Assembly: GCA_934047225.1 (NCBI GenBank)
Contig: OW203998.1
Span: 14,461,280-14,525,279, forward strand
Reading direction: 5' to 3'
From: Ypsolopha sequella
Lineage: Eukaryota; Arthropoda; Insecta; Lepidoptera; Ypsolophidae
Length of the DNA stretch: 64,000 bases
In this document: in pieces, positions 33,863-45,059 of the stretch
How the letters are laid out: every line of letters starts with the position of its first letter
How positions within the stretch are numbered: the stretch's first letter is position 1
Position numbers and translations under genes: made by a program
Notes under the pieces: model-generated
What the model was told of the DNA's origin: nothing
Databases searched by the model: none
The model's input: only the letters and a program-made list of their open reading frames with translations

Positions 33863-34152
33863 TTTTAAATATTTGTTTTCTGGAAATTTGTTTCTAGTTT
33901 GCACTCAAAAATATTTAGAGTATCCTATTTCATTATAAATTTAAATTTCAAATCTGCTTTTAAATGGTTCATAAATCGTAACCTTTTTTGGGCCGTTTCG
34001 AAATTGATGTCAAATACCTAACGCAATTAATTAAAGGTTGATATTGAATTTATTATCTTGGAACGCTAATAAAATAACTACTTTAGCATATAATATTGCA
34101 TTTTGATACTCATTTAAGCTGCCGATATATTTCATCATACATACATAATTAC

Positions 34153-34564
34153 TAGAGATGTGCCGACTATGACTTTGGCTGACTAGTCGATTGGGCGACT
34201 AGTCGGCTAAGCCGATCATTGCTTTCGGTGGCATATAAAATATAAAACATTATTATTCTGGTATATAAAAATAATCCAGGTACATATAAATATGTGACGT
34301 AATAAGTTCTTAATTCAGTGTTGTAGAAAGTCACGTTTAAATTATTTTTTTAATTAAATTTATAAAGATTGATTTAAGTCCAATTATTTACCAAAGAAAG
34401 CGTTCCTATTCCTAGATTATTATACAAACTGTAACGCTGATTACAACTAAAATAAAAATTAATAACAATAAAGATTACGATTTCATTTCAATCAACCTAT
34501 TTTAAGCATAGAAATATGTAAAGTAATAGGCCGACTAGTCGACGCTTTTGCCGGTACATCTCTA
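34153..34564. mobile_element. hAT-like MITE with TAGAGATGT termini
   Basis: Left end TAGAGATGTGCCGACTATG; the complement of the right end reads TAGAGATGTACCGGCAAAAG. The flanks ATAATTAC and ATAATAAG agree at 6 of 8, consistent with a hAT 8-bp duplication. GACTAGTCG words repeat inside near both ends. ~412 bp, non-coding. Confidence 0.68.
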
Positions 34565-34662
34565 ATAATAAGACATACGTATATTGTATAATTATGATTA
34601 ATACTTGCGATTGTCGGAACTTGGTGAAACATCATCATAATCTTGATAAAAACACTTGTACT

Positions 34663-34870
34663 CAGTGGCGTGCACAGAACTTTTTGCTGGAAAAGCAAGC
34701 AATTGGTCAAGAATAACAATAAAAAAAATATGAAAAATTTTTATTATCACTTTGAAAAAAAAAAGTTTGTATAGGAAATTTTCACTCTAGGGTAGACATT
34801 GTCTATCCTGGCGTCATACAAATTTTTTTTTTTCAAAGTGATATTAAAATTTGTATTTTAATATTTGCAA
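34663..34870. mobile_element. hAT-like CAGTGGCGTGCA element, truncated
   Basis: Left end CAGTGGCGTGCACAGAAC, then GGAAAAGCAAGCAATTGG, then a hairpin whose arms are TTATCACTTTGAAAAAAAA and its complement around TAGGGTAGACATTGTCTATC. The right terminus is missing. A complete relative is 45,060-46,043, and a lone end is at 25,538-25,564. Confidence 0.7.
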
Positions 34871-35096
34871 TGTAAACAACCACTACACATTTCTTTATTG
34901 TTTATTTATTATGTTTAACAGTGTTCCTTGATAATGCCGTAAGGTGAAACCGGTTGGAGTAATAAAAAGTGATGTTGTGAAACAGTACACGTGTTTTTAT
35001 CAAGAGTATATTGTATAGTTACTGCCACTAGTCTTTTTATTGTAATACTCGTTATTTCATAAATACTGAAAGGTTATCCAGATAGTTTTAGTCGAC

Positions 35097-35604
35097 ATAT
35101 GGGTTGTTCCCAAGTTCATCCAAGAATGTCGAAAAAAAGTTCCCAAAGTCATCCACGAATAAAAATATAAAAATGTATTTGTTAAAATTGGTTTCATTTT
35201 CATCCAAGAAACTTAGCAAGGTACTGTCGGTGTCAAGAAGCTTTAAGTGTCAAGTATTTGATGTTTATTATTGAGTATTTAACTCACATGATATTTGATA
35301 TTTTTGATATTTTTTCAAATAATAAAACCTCTTCTACTTTGAAAAGCCTATTTGTTACAATTAGACTGGTGCCATCTGACAGACGCACTGCTTCCATCGT
35401 ATTATTAAAATGTATTTCACAATACTCCATACACCTTGAATTTAATCACCTGACTGTACTCAGCTACTTTGGATGAGAATGGAACTAAAAAATGATAATA
35501 ATATTAAAGTAATAAAAACATGGATGATTTTGGGAACTGATGTAGGCAATGTTAATCTTTTCTATAACAAAAGAATGGAGGAACTTGGGAACAACCCGAC
35601 ATAT
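35097..35604. mobile_element. MITE with GGGTTGTTCCCAAGTTC termini
   Basis: GGGTTGTTCCCAAGTTCATCC at the left and GAACTTGGGAACAACCCGACA at the right are inverted over ~20 bp. The motif CCCAA(A/G)(G)TCATCCA is repeated just inside the left end. Two frames (35,258-35,476 and 35,473-35,721) lack domains. No clear target duplication. Confidence 0.65.
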
Positions 35605-37119
35605 AAACTATATGTGTCATTTGCTCTACTAATCAAACAGAACAAATTTAAAATAACTTGGCGTATAAAAACCGCATTTTTCTGGGATATTGTAGCACAT
35701 ATTATTAATAAGTTGACGTAAGTCAGCCTTCAGCCTGCACGACTACCTACTTCTTTTCCAACTCAACATAATAACGATTGTTCCACTTTTAGATAAATTG
35801 CTTTACTTACTTATGGCTTCAAAACATCTGTTACAAAATACTGTATAACAAGCCTAACCCAACCGCGCTTACTTTTACTTTCAATATCCACTCTCGCGCA
35901 AACCTCACTTCCCTCACATAAAGACGAGGGACTGACAGTATAGTCGTCTCTTTTCTTTATATCGTAGCTTGGTATATTTCCTTCTTTATCTAACCTCCCT
36001 TTATGACCATCTTCTGCGATACCAGTTTTGCTGCTTTAGCTTAGTCACCTCGGGTCAGCGATAGTGGTTTGAAATGTCACCTCAATCTGATTTAATGTGT
36101 TAAGAGGAGTCTTAGGTGAATTTTACTCTCTGTATTGAAATGAAATATATTTATTTATGTAATGTAGGTACTTATAACAGATACACTTATTACAGGTTAG
36201 TTTTAATGTAATATAAGTAATTAAATTATCTATGTGTATAGGTAATATTTTTATGGCATAAATAATAATATGGGGAAATATGCAGGGGAACAATAAAGGT
36301 AGGGTTTACTTAAATTTAATTTAAAAAAAACACTTGAATAAAATAAAAATATAGGAATAACAAATAAATAGTATTATAAATATTATCAACACATATAATA
36401 TATATATGCCTAAATCCACCCATTCGATCAGTCTCGCTAAGAAGAAGGGCAAGAAACTTAGAAAGATCATGTCTTTTTTTCATCATATTAGTTACAACTA
36501 AAAAGTAAGCCTATAATTTAATTGAATAAAGAGATAAAAAACACAAGACAGGAGAAAATTATGCCATGAAGGCAAAAAAATATATATAATACCTTTGTCT
36601 ACCTGTCCCATAAAGTACATCTGTTTTTATAGTCACTTCATCATGTTGAAACATTTTGTAAGAGCTTACTACCAATCTTCTATAATCAGAGTTAGATATT
36701 CGAGGGCGGAATAAGTCTCGCCAAGAAAACACTTTCTAGCTTAATGAATAATGATGAATAAACTGTCATCACATTGGTATCTGTTTACAATTTATATCTG
36801 TTTTATTTAGAACTAAATGCTATTATTATTAAGATTGACTTCCGTGCGTTAGTTTGAAAGTCATCTGGGAGGTAACTACGTTTTTATAAGAAATGAATAG
36901 CCTTAAATAAGCCACTTTATTTCCTTGTGTTGCTCTTTTTTTAAGAAATAAATATACTCTGTATATCTATTACAAAAATTTGAAACTTTTAGAAATTTTA
37001 GGTGACTTGATACTAAAACATTATTAATGTTTTTATTCTTAGCAACAAAGAGGGATCATAGCTGTGCTTATCCCATCGTTATGCTTCGTTCGATTTAAAA
37101 TTCATGGATGATCTACTGA
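35605..37119. other. Mostly unassigned; possible LINE tail at 36,130-36,490
   Basis: The complement of ~36,420-36,470 (GTTTCTTGCCCTTCTTCTTAG) and the AATGAAATATATTTATTTATG stretch at ~36,141 look like a minus-strand LINE 3' end, without coding support. Otherwise nothing. Confidence 0.35.
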
Positions 37120-37125
37120 TATATA

Positions 37126-37957
37126 TGTTGCAGTCAAAACTCATAGCCGGTCAAAAGTAGTTTTGACTGCGAAAATCAGTCAAACTCAAAACTGGTTTTG
37201 ACTGAGTTGGTCTGAAGTAATTTTGATTAAAAAGTATTTCTGGGTTGTCATAAAAAAACAACCACGAAGGTCAGGTATAGCGGTCGCGGAACTTTCCGCG
37301 ACTTGCCATACCTAACCTTCTAATTTTAACCTACCGGCTCTCTTCTGCGCTGCAGGACATCCGAAAAACTAATTTAGCCTGCGTATATCAGTCAACACTA
37401 CGTCCTTAAGGGCCTTACTATTGCCAAATGGGTACTTTCTAAAGCCTACTCGTCGTTTACGGCCAAACCAAAAATAATGAAAAAATGTATTATGAATAAT
37501 CAGCTCTTAGAGAAAATATGCAACATTTTTCTTTTTCATACCATCAAAACTTCTACATGAAAAAATGTATTAACTAAATGCTGTTTTTTGGCTTGAATTT
37601 CCTACTGCTCCTAAGTGGCTTGGCCGATTGAATTCATTTATGCTTTGATAAATAGATAAACTTGATAGCTATAAACATAACATAGGATTATTCAATCGAA
37701 CAATCACGTCCAAGTGAAAAGTATAATTTTCTCCTATTTCGACCTATCAAGGACGCAGCGAGCGACGTAACAGCCACTATGCATTGGGCGATGATATAAA
37801 CGTTATTTCAATGTCGTTTCCGTTGATATTCGTACTGACAAATATTGACCTGCTGATTTGACGATGGTAATCGCCTTAAGTAGTCAAAACTAGTTTTGAC
37901 TGACTCATTCTCGCAGTCAAAAGTAGTTTTGACCAGTTATGACTTTTGACTGTGACA
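37126..37957. mobile_element. GTCAAAAC-type MITE with nested insertions
   Basis: TGTTGCAGTCAAAACTCATA starts the element and ACTTTTGACTGTGACA ends it. TATATA flanks both sides (37,120-37,125 and 37,958-37,963). Compared with the 202-bp copy at 33,190, it is split after GGTCAGGTA by ~160 bp of other sequence (GCGGTCGCGGAACTTTCCGC and on) plus a TTAA element, then resumes with CTCATTCTCGCAGTC. Confidence 0.85.
37410..37875. mobile_element. TTAA-flanked MITE, group A, copy 3 (nested)
   Basis: TTAA at 37,406-37,409 and 37,876-37,879. The termini GGGCCTTACTATTGCC and GATGGTAATCGCC are inverted with mismatches. 466 bp, highly similar to 48,117-48,584 in the opposite orientation (shared CAATCACGTCCAAGTGAAAA, TAACAGCCACTATGCAT). 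It sits inside 37,126-37,957. Confidence 0.9.
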
Positions 37958-37963
37958 TATATA

Positions 37964-38474
37964 TTTTCAACATTAAGTGAGCTTTGAAAATGAAATAGAA
38001 CTTGTCGATAGTTGCACAGATTTGCTTCTCTCAGTATATTATAATATCTTTGATGTGACTTGAATACAGTTGTTATAGGGTATCAATCGTTTATTTAATA
38101 TATCATATTATCACACACGATTTCACAACAAAACATTCAATAACTGCTTCACCGCACGGATCATTAAATCTTTTTCACCACCACTCATAGACATCGAACT
38201 CAGAACATGGGAGGAGTCCTATATTTGGTCGCTTGGTGCCCATTACGGTCCGGGTCTCAACAGACAAAGATAAATAAGCATCTACCCATCTCAACACTTC
38301 ACTTTAAAAACCTACCTACTTAATATATAATTTTTTTTCTTTTTTTTTCTGTCATTCATCCACTTCATTCTGCCATTTTATAACATTTTAATATATAATA
38401 TAAACTGACGCCGATTTTACAAATCGAAATATATCTGGAAATAACTGTTATAATAAAGTGTTTTTATATAAATA
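37964..38474. other. No recognised feature
   Basis: AT-rich, T-rich runs at ~38,330-38,350. Confidence 0.45.
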
Positions 38475-38476
38475 TA

Positions 38477-38738
38477 CAAGGTGACTTTTTGATCATCGTC
38501 TAAATTCATACTGGTGGCTTGGTAAGTGATCAGTATCATGGATCAATAACAATTTTGGTGAAATTCGTAAAATGAAATTTCGGCTTCCCATAGAAATTCA
38601 CTTTCAGTTCCGAGTTAATCACTATGGGGAGTCGCAATTTTATTTTACGTATTTTACAAAACTTGTTATTGATCCAATATACTGATCACTTACCAAGCCA
38701 CCAGTATGAATTTGGACGATGATCAAAAAGTCACCTTG
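38477..38738. mobile_element. TA-flanked palindromic MITE, 262 bp (Tc1/mariner-type)
   Basis: The ends CAAGGTGACTTTTTGATCAT and complement run on into long arms (GGTGGCTTGGTAAGTGATCAG in both). TA lies at 38,475-38,476 and 38,739-38,740. The arms differ by only a few bases outside the central ~80 bp. TA duplication and the size fit a mariner/Tc1-type MITE. Confidence 0.87.
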
Positions 38739-38740
38739 TA

Positions 38741-39889
38741 TACTGTTAACTGCATAAAAAACAAATAAGTTCTCTTTAATATTTTATTTAAAATATACTG
38801 ATACTTGAATTCTGATACTTAAATTCTGTGTTTTGAAATAAAAATGAATGTTTCGTTACATAACCCTAAATCTACATTATAGCTTTTTCATTATTCCACT
38901 ATAAATTTCAGGTTTCTATCTCATTTCGTCTACGAGCTAGAGACCGTAACATACGGATGGACAACCAGCAGAGTAACATTAATAGGGCTCCGTTTTGCCC
39001 TTAGGGTGTTCAATAATTTTAATATCTTATATCATCAGAATAGAAGATTGTGAGTAGAGTGACGTAGCACTTGAATTTCTTATTTCGCCTATCGTAAAGA
39101 TTATAATAAATCGATTGTAATGATTGGTGTGGCCGATTGTACTTAGGATCTTACGTGTCTAGTAATTGCATTATTGCTATCGTTATTGTAATTTGCAAGT
39201 TATTAAGGCTATACATGACAGAGGAATCAGTCCTTTTGTTTCTTTTTTATTCTATTTTATTATTTGTGTTTTTGCTTAAATAATTTGAAACAATGTGTTT
39301 GTAATATACTTAGTTGTATTGTGTTGTGCACTGTATTGAATGAATGTACGTATTTTCTATTCTATTCTATTCCTTTTCTAATCCAACGTTATCATTGTAT
39401 GTTTTACGAGTTTTTTTTTTAGCTTGGTGTACATATTTAAATAACTGAATCGAAATAAGTAATTATAATACTGAATTGATAAAACAAAAAGAAATTTTAA
39501 ATCGAAGCTTGCATTTGTGTTTTTTGTTTACTTATTCGATAAAAAACTCTTAAAACTTTCATAATCTACGGCACACGAGTATTACTTTAAAAATTACAAA
39601 TACTTAGAATTGATGTAGCGCCTTAAATCAATTAGTTAGGTAACATAACAATATTAACAGATATATCTACCGTAGCATAGACGTCGTACTTCACGTTGGA
39701 GAAGTGACGTAAATGAATTAATCGAACACATGTTTATTCTGAGTACGGAACCACACTATTACCATACTCGCCCGTGATTATCATCTGAACCATAATCAAG
39801 TGCGTTTGTCTACTCGCTCGGGCATAAAGGTAAATCAAATCCCGACAACTTACATCACAGTTTCTGACGTAGTGTGAACTAGTGTGGAC
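38741..39889. other. No recognised feature
   Basis: AT-rich. TATTCTATTCTATTCC microsatellite-like run at ~39,356-39,372. A 99-codon minus frame (39,734-40,033) overlaps the hAT element and lacks a domain. Confidence 0.45.
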
Positions 39890-39897
39890 GAAGAACC

Positions 39898-40523
39898 CAG
39901 TGGCGGATCCAGAAACATATTTTGGGGGGGCTGGGGTATTTTGGTAGGTTTCATCGAACATTTTCAGGAAATCATAGTGCAGTGCATCCTGAGCACGATC
40001 GTGGATAGGATTGACAACCCATTCATTATACATTGGGTGCAGTTGTCAATCCTACCCAATGCGAAATAAGTTAAGAAAATTGTAAATATAATAGTTACAA
40101 CAATAGCAATTAAGAAAAACTATTACTAACAACATGGATATAATATCCGAAATAAACGTTTATTATTATTATTATTATAGTAAATACCGTATCTACTATA
40201 AAACTAAAATTAGTGTGAGTGTCCATCATAACGAAACAGATATTATAGCTAAGACTCACTTTGATTTATACGAGAAAAACTCGACGTTTCGGTCAATTTA
40301 AAAGTGACCTTCATCAGGCTCCGCGGGATGCTTCATGTGTACAATAAAATATCCATCCTGTACTATTAAAATATTTGTAGCTAAGTAAATTTAAGATTAT
40401 ATTGTGGTACACATTTAAGTAATTGTCATAATATAGCAGTAATTATGAGAGAAATGTGTGAGTAACGTTTATTTTGGGGCGCTTCAGCCCCAATATATGT
40501 AGCCCCCCCTGGATCCGCTACTG
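39898..40523. mobile_element. hAT-type element with perfect 8-bp target duplication
   Basis: Starts CAGTGGCGGATCCAG and ends CTGGATCCGCTACTG. GAAGAACC flanks both ends (39,890-39,897 and 40,524-40,531), a perfect 8-bp duplication as hAT transposases make. 626 bp. The middle holds unrelated-looking pieces: an (ATT)n tail at ~40,160-40,178 and GAAAAACTCGACGTTTCGGTC at ~40,277, the latter resembling LINE 3' sequence in reverse. No transposase remains. Confidence 0.87.
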
Positions 40524-40531
40524 GAAGAACC

Positions 40532-41139
40532 GATAAATGCATATTCCAATCCCTCGTTTTCTTCGCCATAAAGTAGTTTTAGATTTCGCTCCTTGTCAAG
40601 CAAAAACTCGACGCGGGTAACAAACCGCATAAAATAATAAATCTGGAAGGAGGAAAAGCCTTCTGACATGCATATTTTTTAGTCTGCAAGAATTATTCAT
40701 TACGAGTTCATAGACACCTATTAAAGACCAGAAACTGCCCACAATAACAACCCGGGGTAGAATATCCTGGCGCCGACATACGAGGAGGCCCGCTGGGGTC
40801 GGGCCGCCCGACCCCAGCTAAACTGGGAAGAGGGCTAGAGAAAGAAGAAGAAGACACCTGCAGTTGAAGCTTTCTATTTATAAACAATTTCAAGAAGCGC
40901 CGTAATAAGAGGAGCCAATAGGTAGCCTGCCCGGCTGCCGCCCGTACATTGCCAGAGTGGAGTTCTAAAACTCAAAAAAAGAATGTTTTACAGCGTCAAA
41001 GTCTGTCAAAGAATGTCTGTAGACGAAATTTTTTATCTTAGGCAACTTACGGTGATTGGACTCTTGATTTATTAGAAATTAGAATCTTCTTTATACGAAT
41101 ACTATGATACTATAACAGGGAGTTATCACATAAATATAA
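40532..41139. other. Unassigned; perfect GC-rich palindrome
   Basis: At ~40,792-40,818 GCTGGGGTCGGGC is followed directly by CGCCCGACCCCAGC, a perfect 27-bp GC-rich hairpin inside otherwise mixed sequence. It is followed by GAAGAAGAAGAAGA. This may be part of a repeat, but I cannot name it. Confidence 0.4.
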
Positions 41140-41906
41140 AAACCGGCTAAGTGCGAGTGAGAATCGCGTACATAGGGTTCCGTATTGAGAAATATGTATA
41201 ATTTCTCAACCACTTTATTTTTCCTGTAATCTTTACGTTAACACATATTACCACGATTTTTTTTATATATTTCGGTAAATCAGTTTTGGAGATAAGATAT
41301 AAAACATACAGTTTTTCATGATTTTTCAAGGATTTTTCGAAATAGATGCAATTAAATATAGCCAAACTATATATTTTTTACAATCAGATTTTTAATACCT
41401 ACAATTTCATACCCATATTGTATTTTTATATAAAAAAAATAACTTTTTTAAATCACTATAGTTTTCCTGTGATTCGCCAATTATGATCTATAATCGAGAA
41501 TTTTTCATATTTTTCAGTTTACCAGGTTCGGAGACAAGGGGGGGACATACATATTTCTGTGGTTTTTTAAAGATTTCTCGAAACCAGTGCCAGTAACTAT
41601 AGTAAAAGTATATGTTTTTACAATTAACTTCAATATTTACAATTTGATATCCATATTGTATTTTTAGGATAATATTTTTTATTTTTCTCACTTAATTTTT
41701 TTTTGGAAATATTTTGATCCATTTAAAATTTTTCATTTTTTTTTACAAAGTGATACGTGGGCAAATTAATGCTATTTTTGTACCAAATTTCATGTCTTTA
41801 TCTTTAACAGTGCTAAAGTTATGAGGCTGTGACATACGGACGGACGGACAACGGATTCTCACCGTAAAGGTTCCTTTTGTACCTTTTAGGTACTAAGGAA
41901 CCCTAA
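41140..41906 (-). mobile_element. GGGTTCCGTA / CGGCTAAGTGCGAG element, minus strand
   Basis: Begins AAACCGGCTAAGTGCGAGTG, passes CATAGGGTTCCGTATTGAG and ends GTGACATACGGACGGACGGA...CTAAGGAACCCTAA. This is the reverse orientation of the repeat at 2999-3678, strongly diverged inside. ~767 bp, non-coding; internal frames lack domains. Confidence 0.72.
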
Positions 41907-42381
41907 TAAGAGCTTCTATAAGTAAATTCGAACAGCAAGATTAGTTGAGCCATACCAATCTTGATGACTAAATGCACACAAATCCATTTTTACCAAACCC
42001 CACAAAAAATTTGCTTCAAGTTCGGTTCTTAACCCGTTGACTGAAGCAAGCCAGCGATTGGTAAGGCTCGAGTCCAAGGTCGGTTGCCCCACGCACGCTA
42101 CCATCACTTCCTGGTTGTAACCAAGTTGCGAAGCATTAGGCAACCACCAGCGAGCGGGTGTGAGCTTGCGACATTATGAGCTGGTTGGTCGTCAGCTGTT
42201 TGGGATTATTTACGCTCCTCATCTACGTTATATACCATTGATATTGCTGGAATACATAGGATAGGTACTATCTAGAAATATGCTGCTGGCCTCTTTTCGC
42301 TCTTATTACCAATGGTTATTATACTTCCCGATAGTACAGTAGGGATCACATCAAGCTATACACTTACAGTACTACATTGTC
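41907..42381. other. No recognised feature
   Basis: A 75-codon minus frame at 41,916-42,143 lies in DNA of more balanced composition, possibly unique host sequence, but no domain is recognised. Confidence 0.4.
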
Positions 42382-42389
42382 CCCTATAG

Positions 42390-42902
42390 CAGTGGTTCTT
42401 AATCTTTTAGTGATAAGGGACCATTTGATAAAATTTCTGTCTTGCCACGGACCATCAACTGTTTGGAGGTAATACAGTAAATGTAAATGAATAAAGGGTT
42501 GTTCTAGATATAACTTTAAAATAAAACACGCATATTATCGTCAAAATAGTATATTAATGTTTTACGAAAATTTTAAATTTCTAAAGAGATAAATTATTAT
42601 ATTATTTTAATGCAATTTTTGTGACTGCATGCTCTTTACTAACTTCTGAATCCTTGATTATTCAAAGCCAAACGAGTGTCGGCACTGGCGTCCAACCGAT
42701 TTCGGTGCTGGTTTTTAATTATCAGTAGCGCTGAGAACCCCTGCTCGCATAGATATGTCGATGAAAATAAAGTTAGGTGACGTATAGCAATTACTCGAAT
42801 CTTTGGGAAAGAAATTTCGTTTTAGAAAATTGCGTTTGCGGACCACTTCGGGTGCTTTGAGGGACCACCAGTGGTCTGTGGACCACTGGTTAAGAACCAC
42901 TG
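42390..42902 (-). mobile_element. hAT (Charlie-like) deletion derivative, perfect 8-bp duplication
   Basis: The termini CAGTGGTTCTTAA and TTAAGAACCACTG are perfect inverted repeats of the hAT type. CCCTATAG flanks both ends (42,382-42,389 and 42,903-42,910). The minus strand keeps the end of a hAT transposase gene (42,639-42,806). 513 bp, so most of the gene has been lost by internal deletion. Confidence 0.92.
42639..42806 (-). pseudogene. hAT transposase C-terminus (dimerisation region)
   Basis: An uninterrupted minus-strand frame reads EISFPKIRVIAIRHL, then FSSTYLCEQGFSALLIIKN, then RNRLDASADTRLAL, and stops after GFRS. STYLCE-GFS-L---K---R-RL----LR-AL is the signature of the hAT C-terminal dimerisation domain. 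There is no stop or frameshift within ~56 codons, unusual next to the decayed neighbours. The DDE catalytic region and BED zinc finger are absent, so it cannot catalyse transposition. It could in principle make a short dimerising peptide, but no promoter or start codon is evident. Confidence 0.87.
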
Positions 42903-42910
42903 CCCTATAG

Positions 42911-43257
42911 TGAAGGATATAAGATAGGTAGAAAGTCTAATGTCTATAGCTTGATGTGATCTCCACTGTACGTAGTCAAAAAGTTCTGTGCGGTGTAAGC
43001 ACGGGCGTGTGCAATAACATATTGGAAATAAATTTTCATGTACTAATTTACAAGAGTGGAGGTGCAGGGATTGTGGGATAAATAAATAGCTTATCAACTA
43101 ATTAATCCTAGAGTTACTTATGTATTAATAGCGTCTTATCACTGTTTACTCAGGCTGTCAAAGTGACGCGCCATATTTCCCGAATCAATAAACCTTGGAA
43201 AGAGAAATGGCCGCCCGCTCTTGCTGTACTGTTAGCATAGACCAAACGCACACCTCC
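42911..43257. other. No recognised feature
   Basis: Nothing beyond a 91-codon minus frame that extends into the hAT element. Confidence 0.45.
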
Positions 43258-43441
43258 GGCCCTACCACGTAATTCTGATTTGTATCAACTTCAAGCAAAT
43301 GCATGCGACATTCAACGATGCAAAAGAGATGGCATGTTAGGCGGGCTTAGACCATATCTCTAAGTAGGCGGGCGTCGTCGCACGCAAGTCAAATTTCAAT
43401 CTCAAGTTGATGTTGAAAATCAGAATTACGTGGTAGACCCC
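43258..43441. mobile_element. Palindromic MITE, GGGTCTACCGCGTAATTC family, copy 3
   Basis: CCTACCACGTAATTCTGATT at the left, AATCAGAATTACGTGGTAGA at the right. The left arm is the AAATGCATG type and the right arm the CTCAAGTTGATGTTG type, with a ~30-bp duplication of GGCGGGC in the loop. Confidence 0.85.
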
Positions 43442-43894
43442 CTGCTGACATAGTTACGTCAAAATATGGGATTTGAGCGATCTACAATATACACATCCTT
43501 TTTAATGACATATGTTTTTCCATGTCTGAATATAGACGGAGATAGTGTGTCGAGATAGTGAGAGGTACCAAGGTCTATTATTGACTCGACTAACCTTAGC
43601 ACCATACATTTTATCATACTCTGAAAGTTGGGTTACATCCCAATATTATTATATGACCCTATTATATGATATTATTATTATATGATATAATTTATGACCC
43701 TACAGGGAATGCGCATTAGTTTGCAATCCCATGCTTGTAAAGCTAGATAATCCTAAGCCAAAAATATGCGTATTTATCAGTAAAAAAACAAATACTTTGT
43801 GAAAAAATAAATATACTTTCAAAAGTAAAAACTAAAATGATCCCTGAATCAGGACTCGAAAGAAATTGGACCAAGATACGAATCTCGATGAATC
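43442..43894. other. No recognised feature
   Basis: AT-rich; a short local repeat of ATTATATGA at ~43,647-43,690. Confidence 0.45.
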
Positions 43895-43898
43895 TTAA

Positions 43899-44312
43899 GG
43901 CGCTATGTAAAAAATACGGGTGTTTCTTTTCTTTGTATTTCATGAAATACACGGAAAATTATAATCAATATAATCTGGTATATGCATTTTGACTATACAA
44001 TCTAGGGTTTTGTTTTGGAAAACATGTTTGGATAAACTTTCCTCGATAGAAATAATTGTTGAAATGAGGTCTTCTAACACACTTTTTCTCCTCGTTTAAC
44101 GAGTAGCAGCTATGTACAGAACTCAAACATATTTTATTAGATGGGTTTCAACAATACCTAGATTTTGATTTTGGAAATTTTGCTAGCTAGTTTAGTTTTT
44201 TTAATAAAAATATAAAACCAACTTTTTTTCCTTTTGCCCTGAATACGCCCTCTCGCAATGCACGTTTTTTCGCTTGGAGTGACAGTGACAAAAATAAAAT
44301 TCGCATAGCCTC
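43899..44312. mobile_element. TTAA-flanked MITE, group B, copy 3
   Basis: TTAA at 43,895-43,898 and 44,313-44,316. The ends GGCGCTATG and CGCATAGCCTC are short imperfect inverted repeats. It contains TTTCATGAAATACACGGA, GTTGAAATGAGGTCTTC and the core as CGCCCTCTCGCAATGCACG. 414 bp, one of the two best-preserved copies of the group. Confidence 0.9.
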
Positions 44313-44316
44313 TTAA

Positions 44317-44792
44317 CATTCAAAACAAGACATATCTAACTAATCAATTTTAAATCAGGCAGGATATCTGGATACAAACAATGAACATTGCTTCTCAAAA
44401 GAGCTACAGCTTCTGAATGACAATCATTTTCAACATGGCATCAAATAAACAACATGCCACGATATTAGCAATCGTCAGGCGCTATGCTAATGCGATAATA
44501 AAATAAATCTAAATAAATGGCACAGGCTTTGTCGCATTTATCAGGTTCCAAGGTTAGGGCGGACGTGGAGAATGCTCCTGCCTCATGAGTAGACTAAACC
44601 TGAAGTATAAGCTTACTATAAGCTTCTAGCATGACGTGGTCAGCAAGAAATTATGCTTATCGACATTCTCAAGTAAGTACTAACAAGCTACCATTGTTTA
44701 TTTAATACTAGACTTTTGCTTGCAACTCCGTTTGTATTGAAAGATAAACGCTCAGACTCATTCAATTTTTACTAAAAAGAGCAATGATGTAT
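44317..44792. other. No recognised feature
   Basis: Nothing recognised. Confidence 0.45.
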
Positions 44793-44970
44793 AGGGTGTT
44801 TAGATGAAGTTGCGGAAGCCGGAAACTAGCGATAATAGTACTCGTCCATGCAAATAACTTTTCGTGATGAAAAATTGAGAAATCGAGAAAAAAAGTCAAT
44901 TGTTTCAGACATTTTGTTCGGTTAGCTATGTAACTTTTATATGGAGCACCTGTTTTTTTCGCGATGTATT
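44793..44970. repeat. MITE, GAAGTTGCGGAAGCCGG family, half copy
   Basis: TATAGGGTGTTTAGATGAAG and GTTGCGGAAGCCGGAAACTA mark the left end. The sequence follows the family to the GGAGCACCTGTTTTTTTCGCG stretch and then stops, so the right inverted end is missing. Confidence 0.7.
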
Positions 44971-45059
44971 TATATCGAAGTAGAAAAAGATTAAAGAACC
45001 TTTGTCTCAGTTTAGCATTTTACTTATTTTGTGCTCCCAAGTCTACTTGCACATAACCC

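Noticed and set aside
36420..36470. LINE coding remnant on the minus strand
   Set aside because: Only a short TTCTTGCCCTTCTTCTTAG-like stretch; no protein motif could be read.
41916..42143. 75-codon minus-strand frame in more GC-balanced DNA
   Set aside because: Looks like possible unique sequence, but no homology or motif is recognisable, so no gene is claimed.
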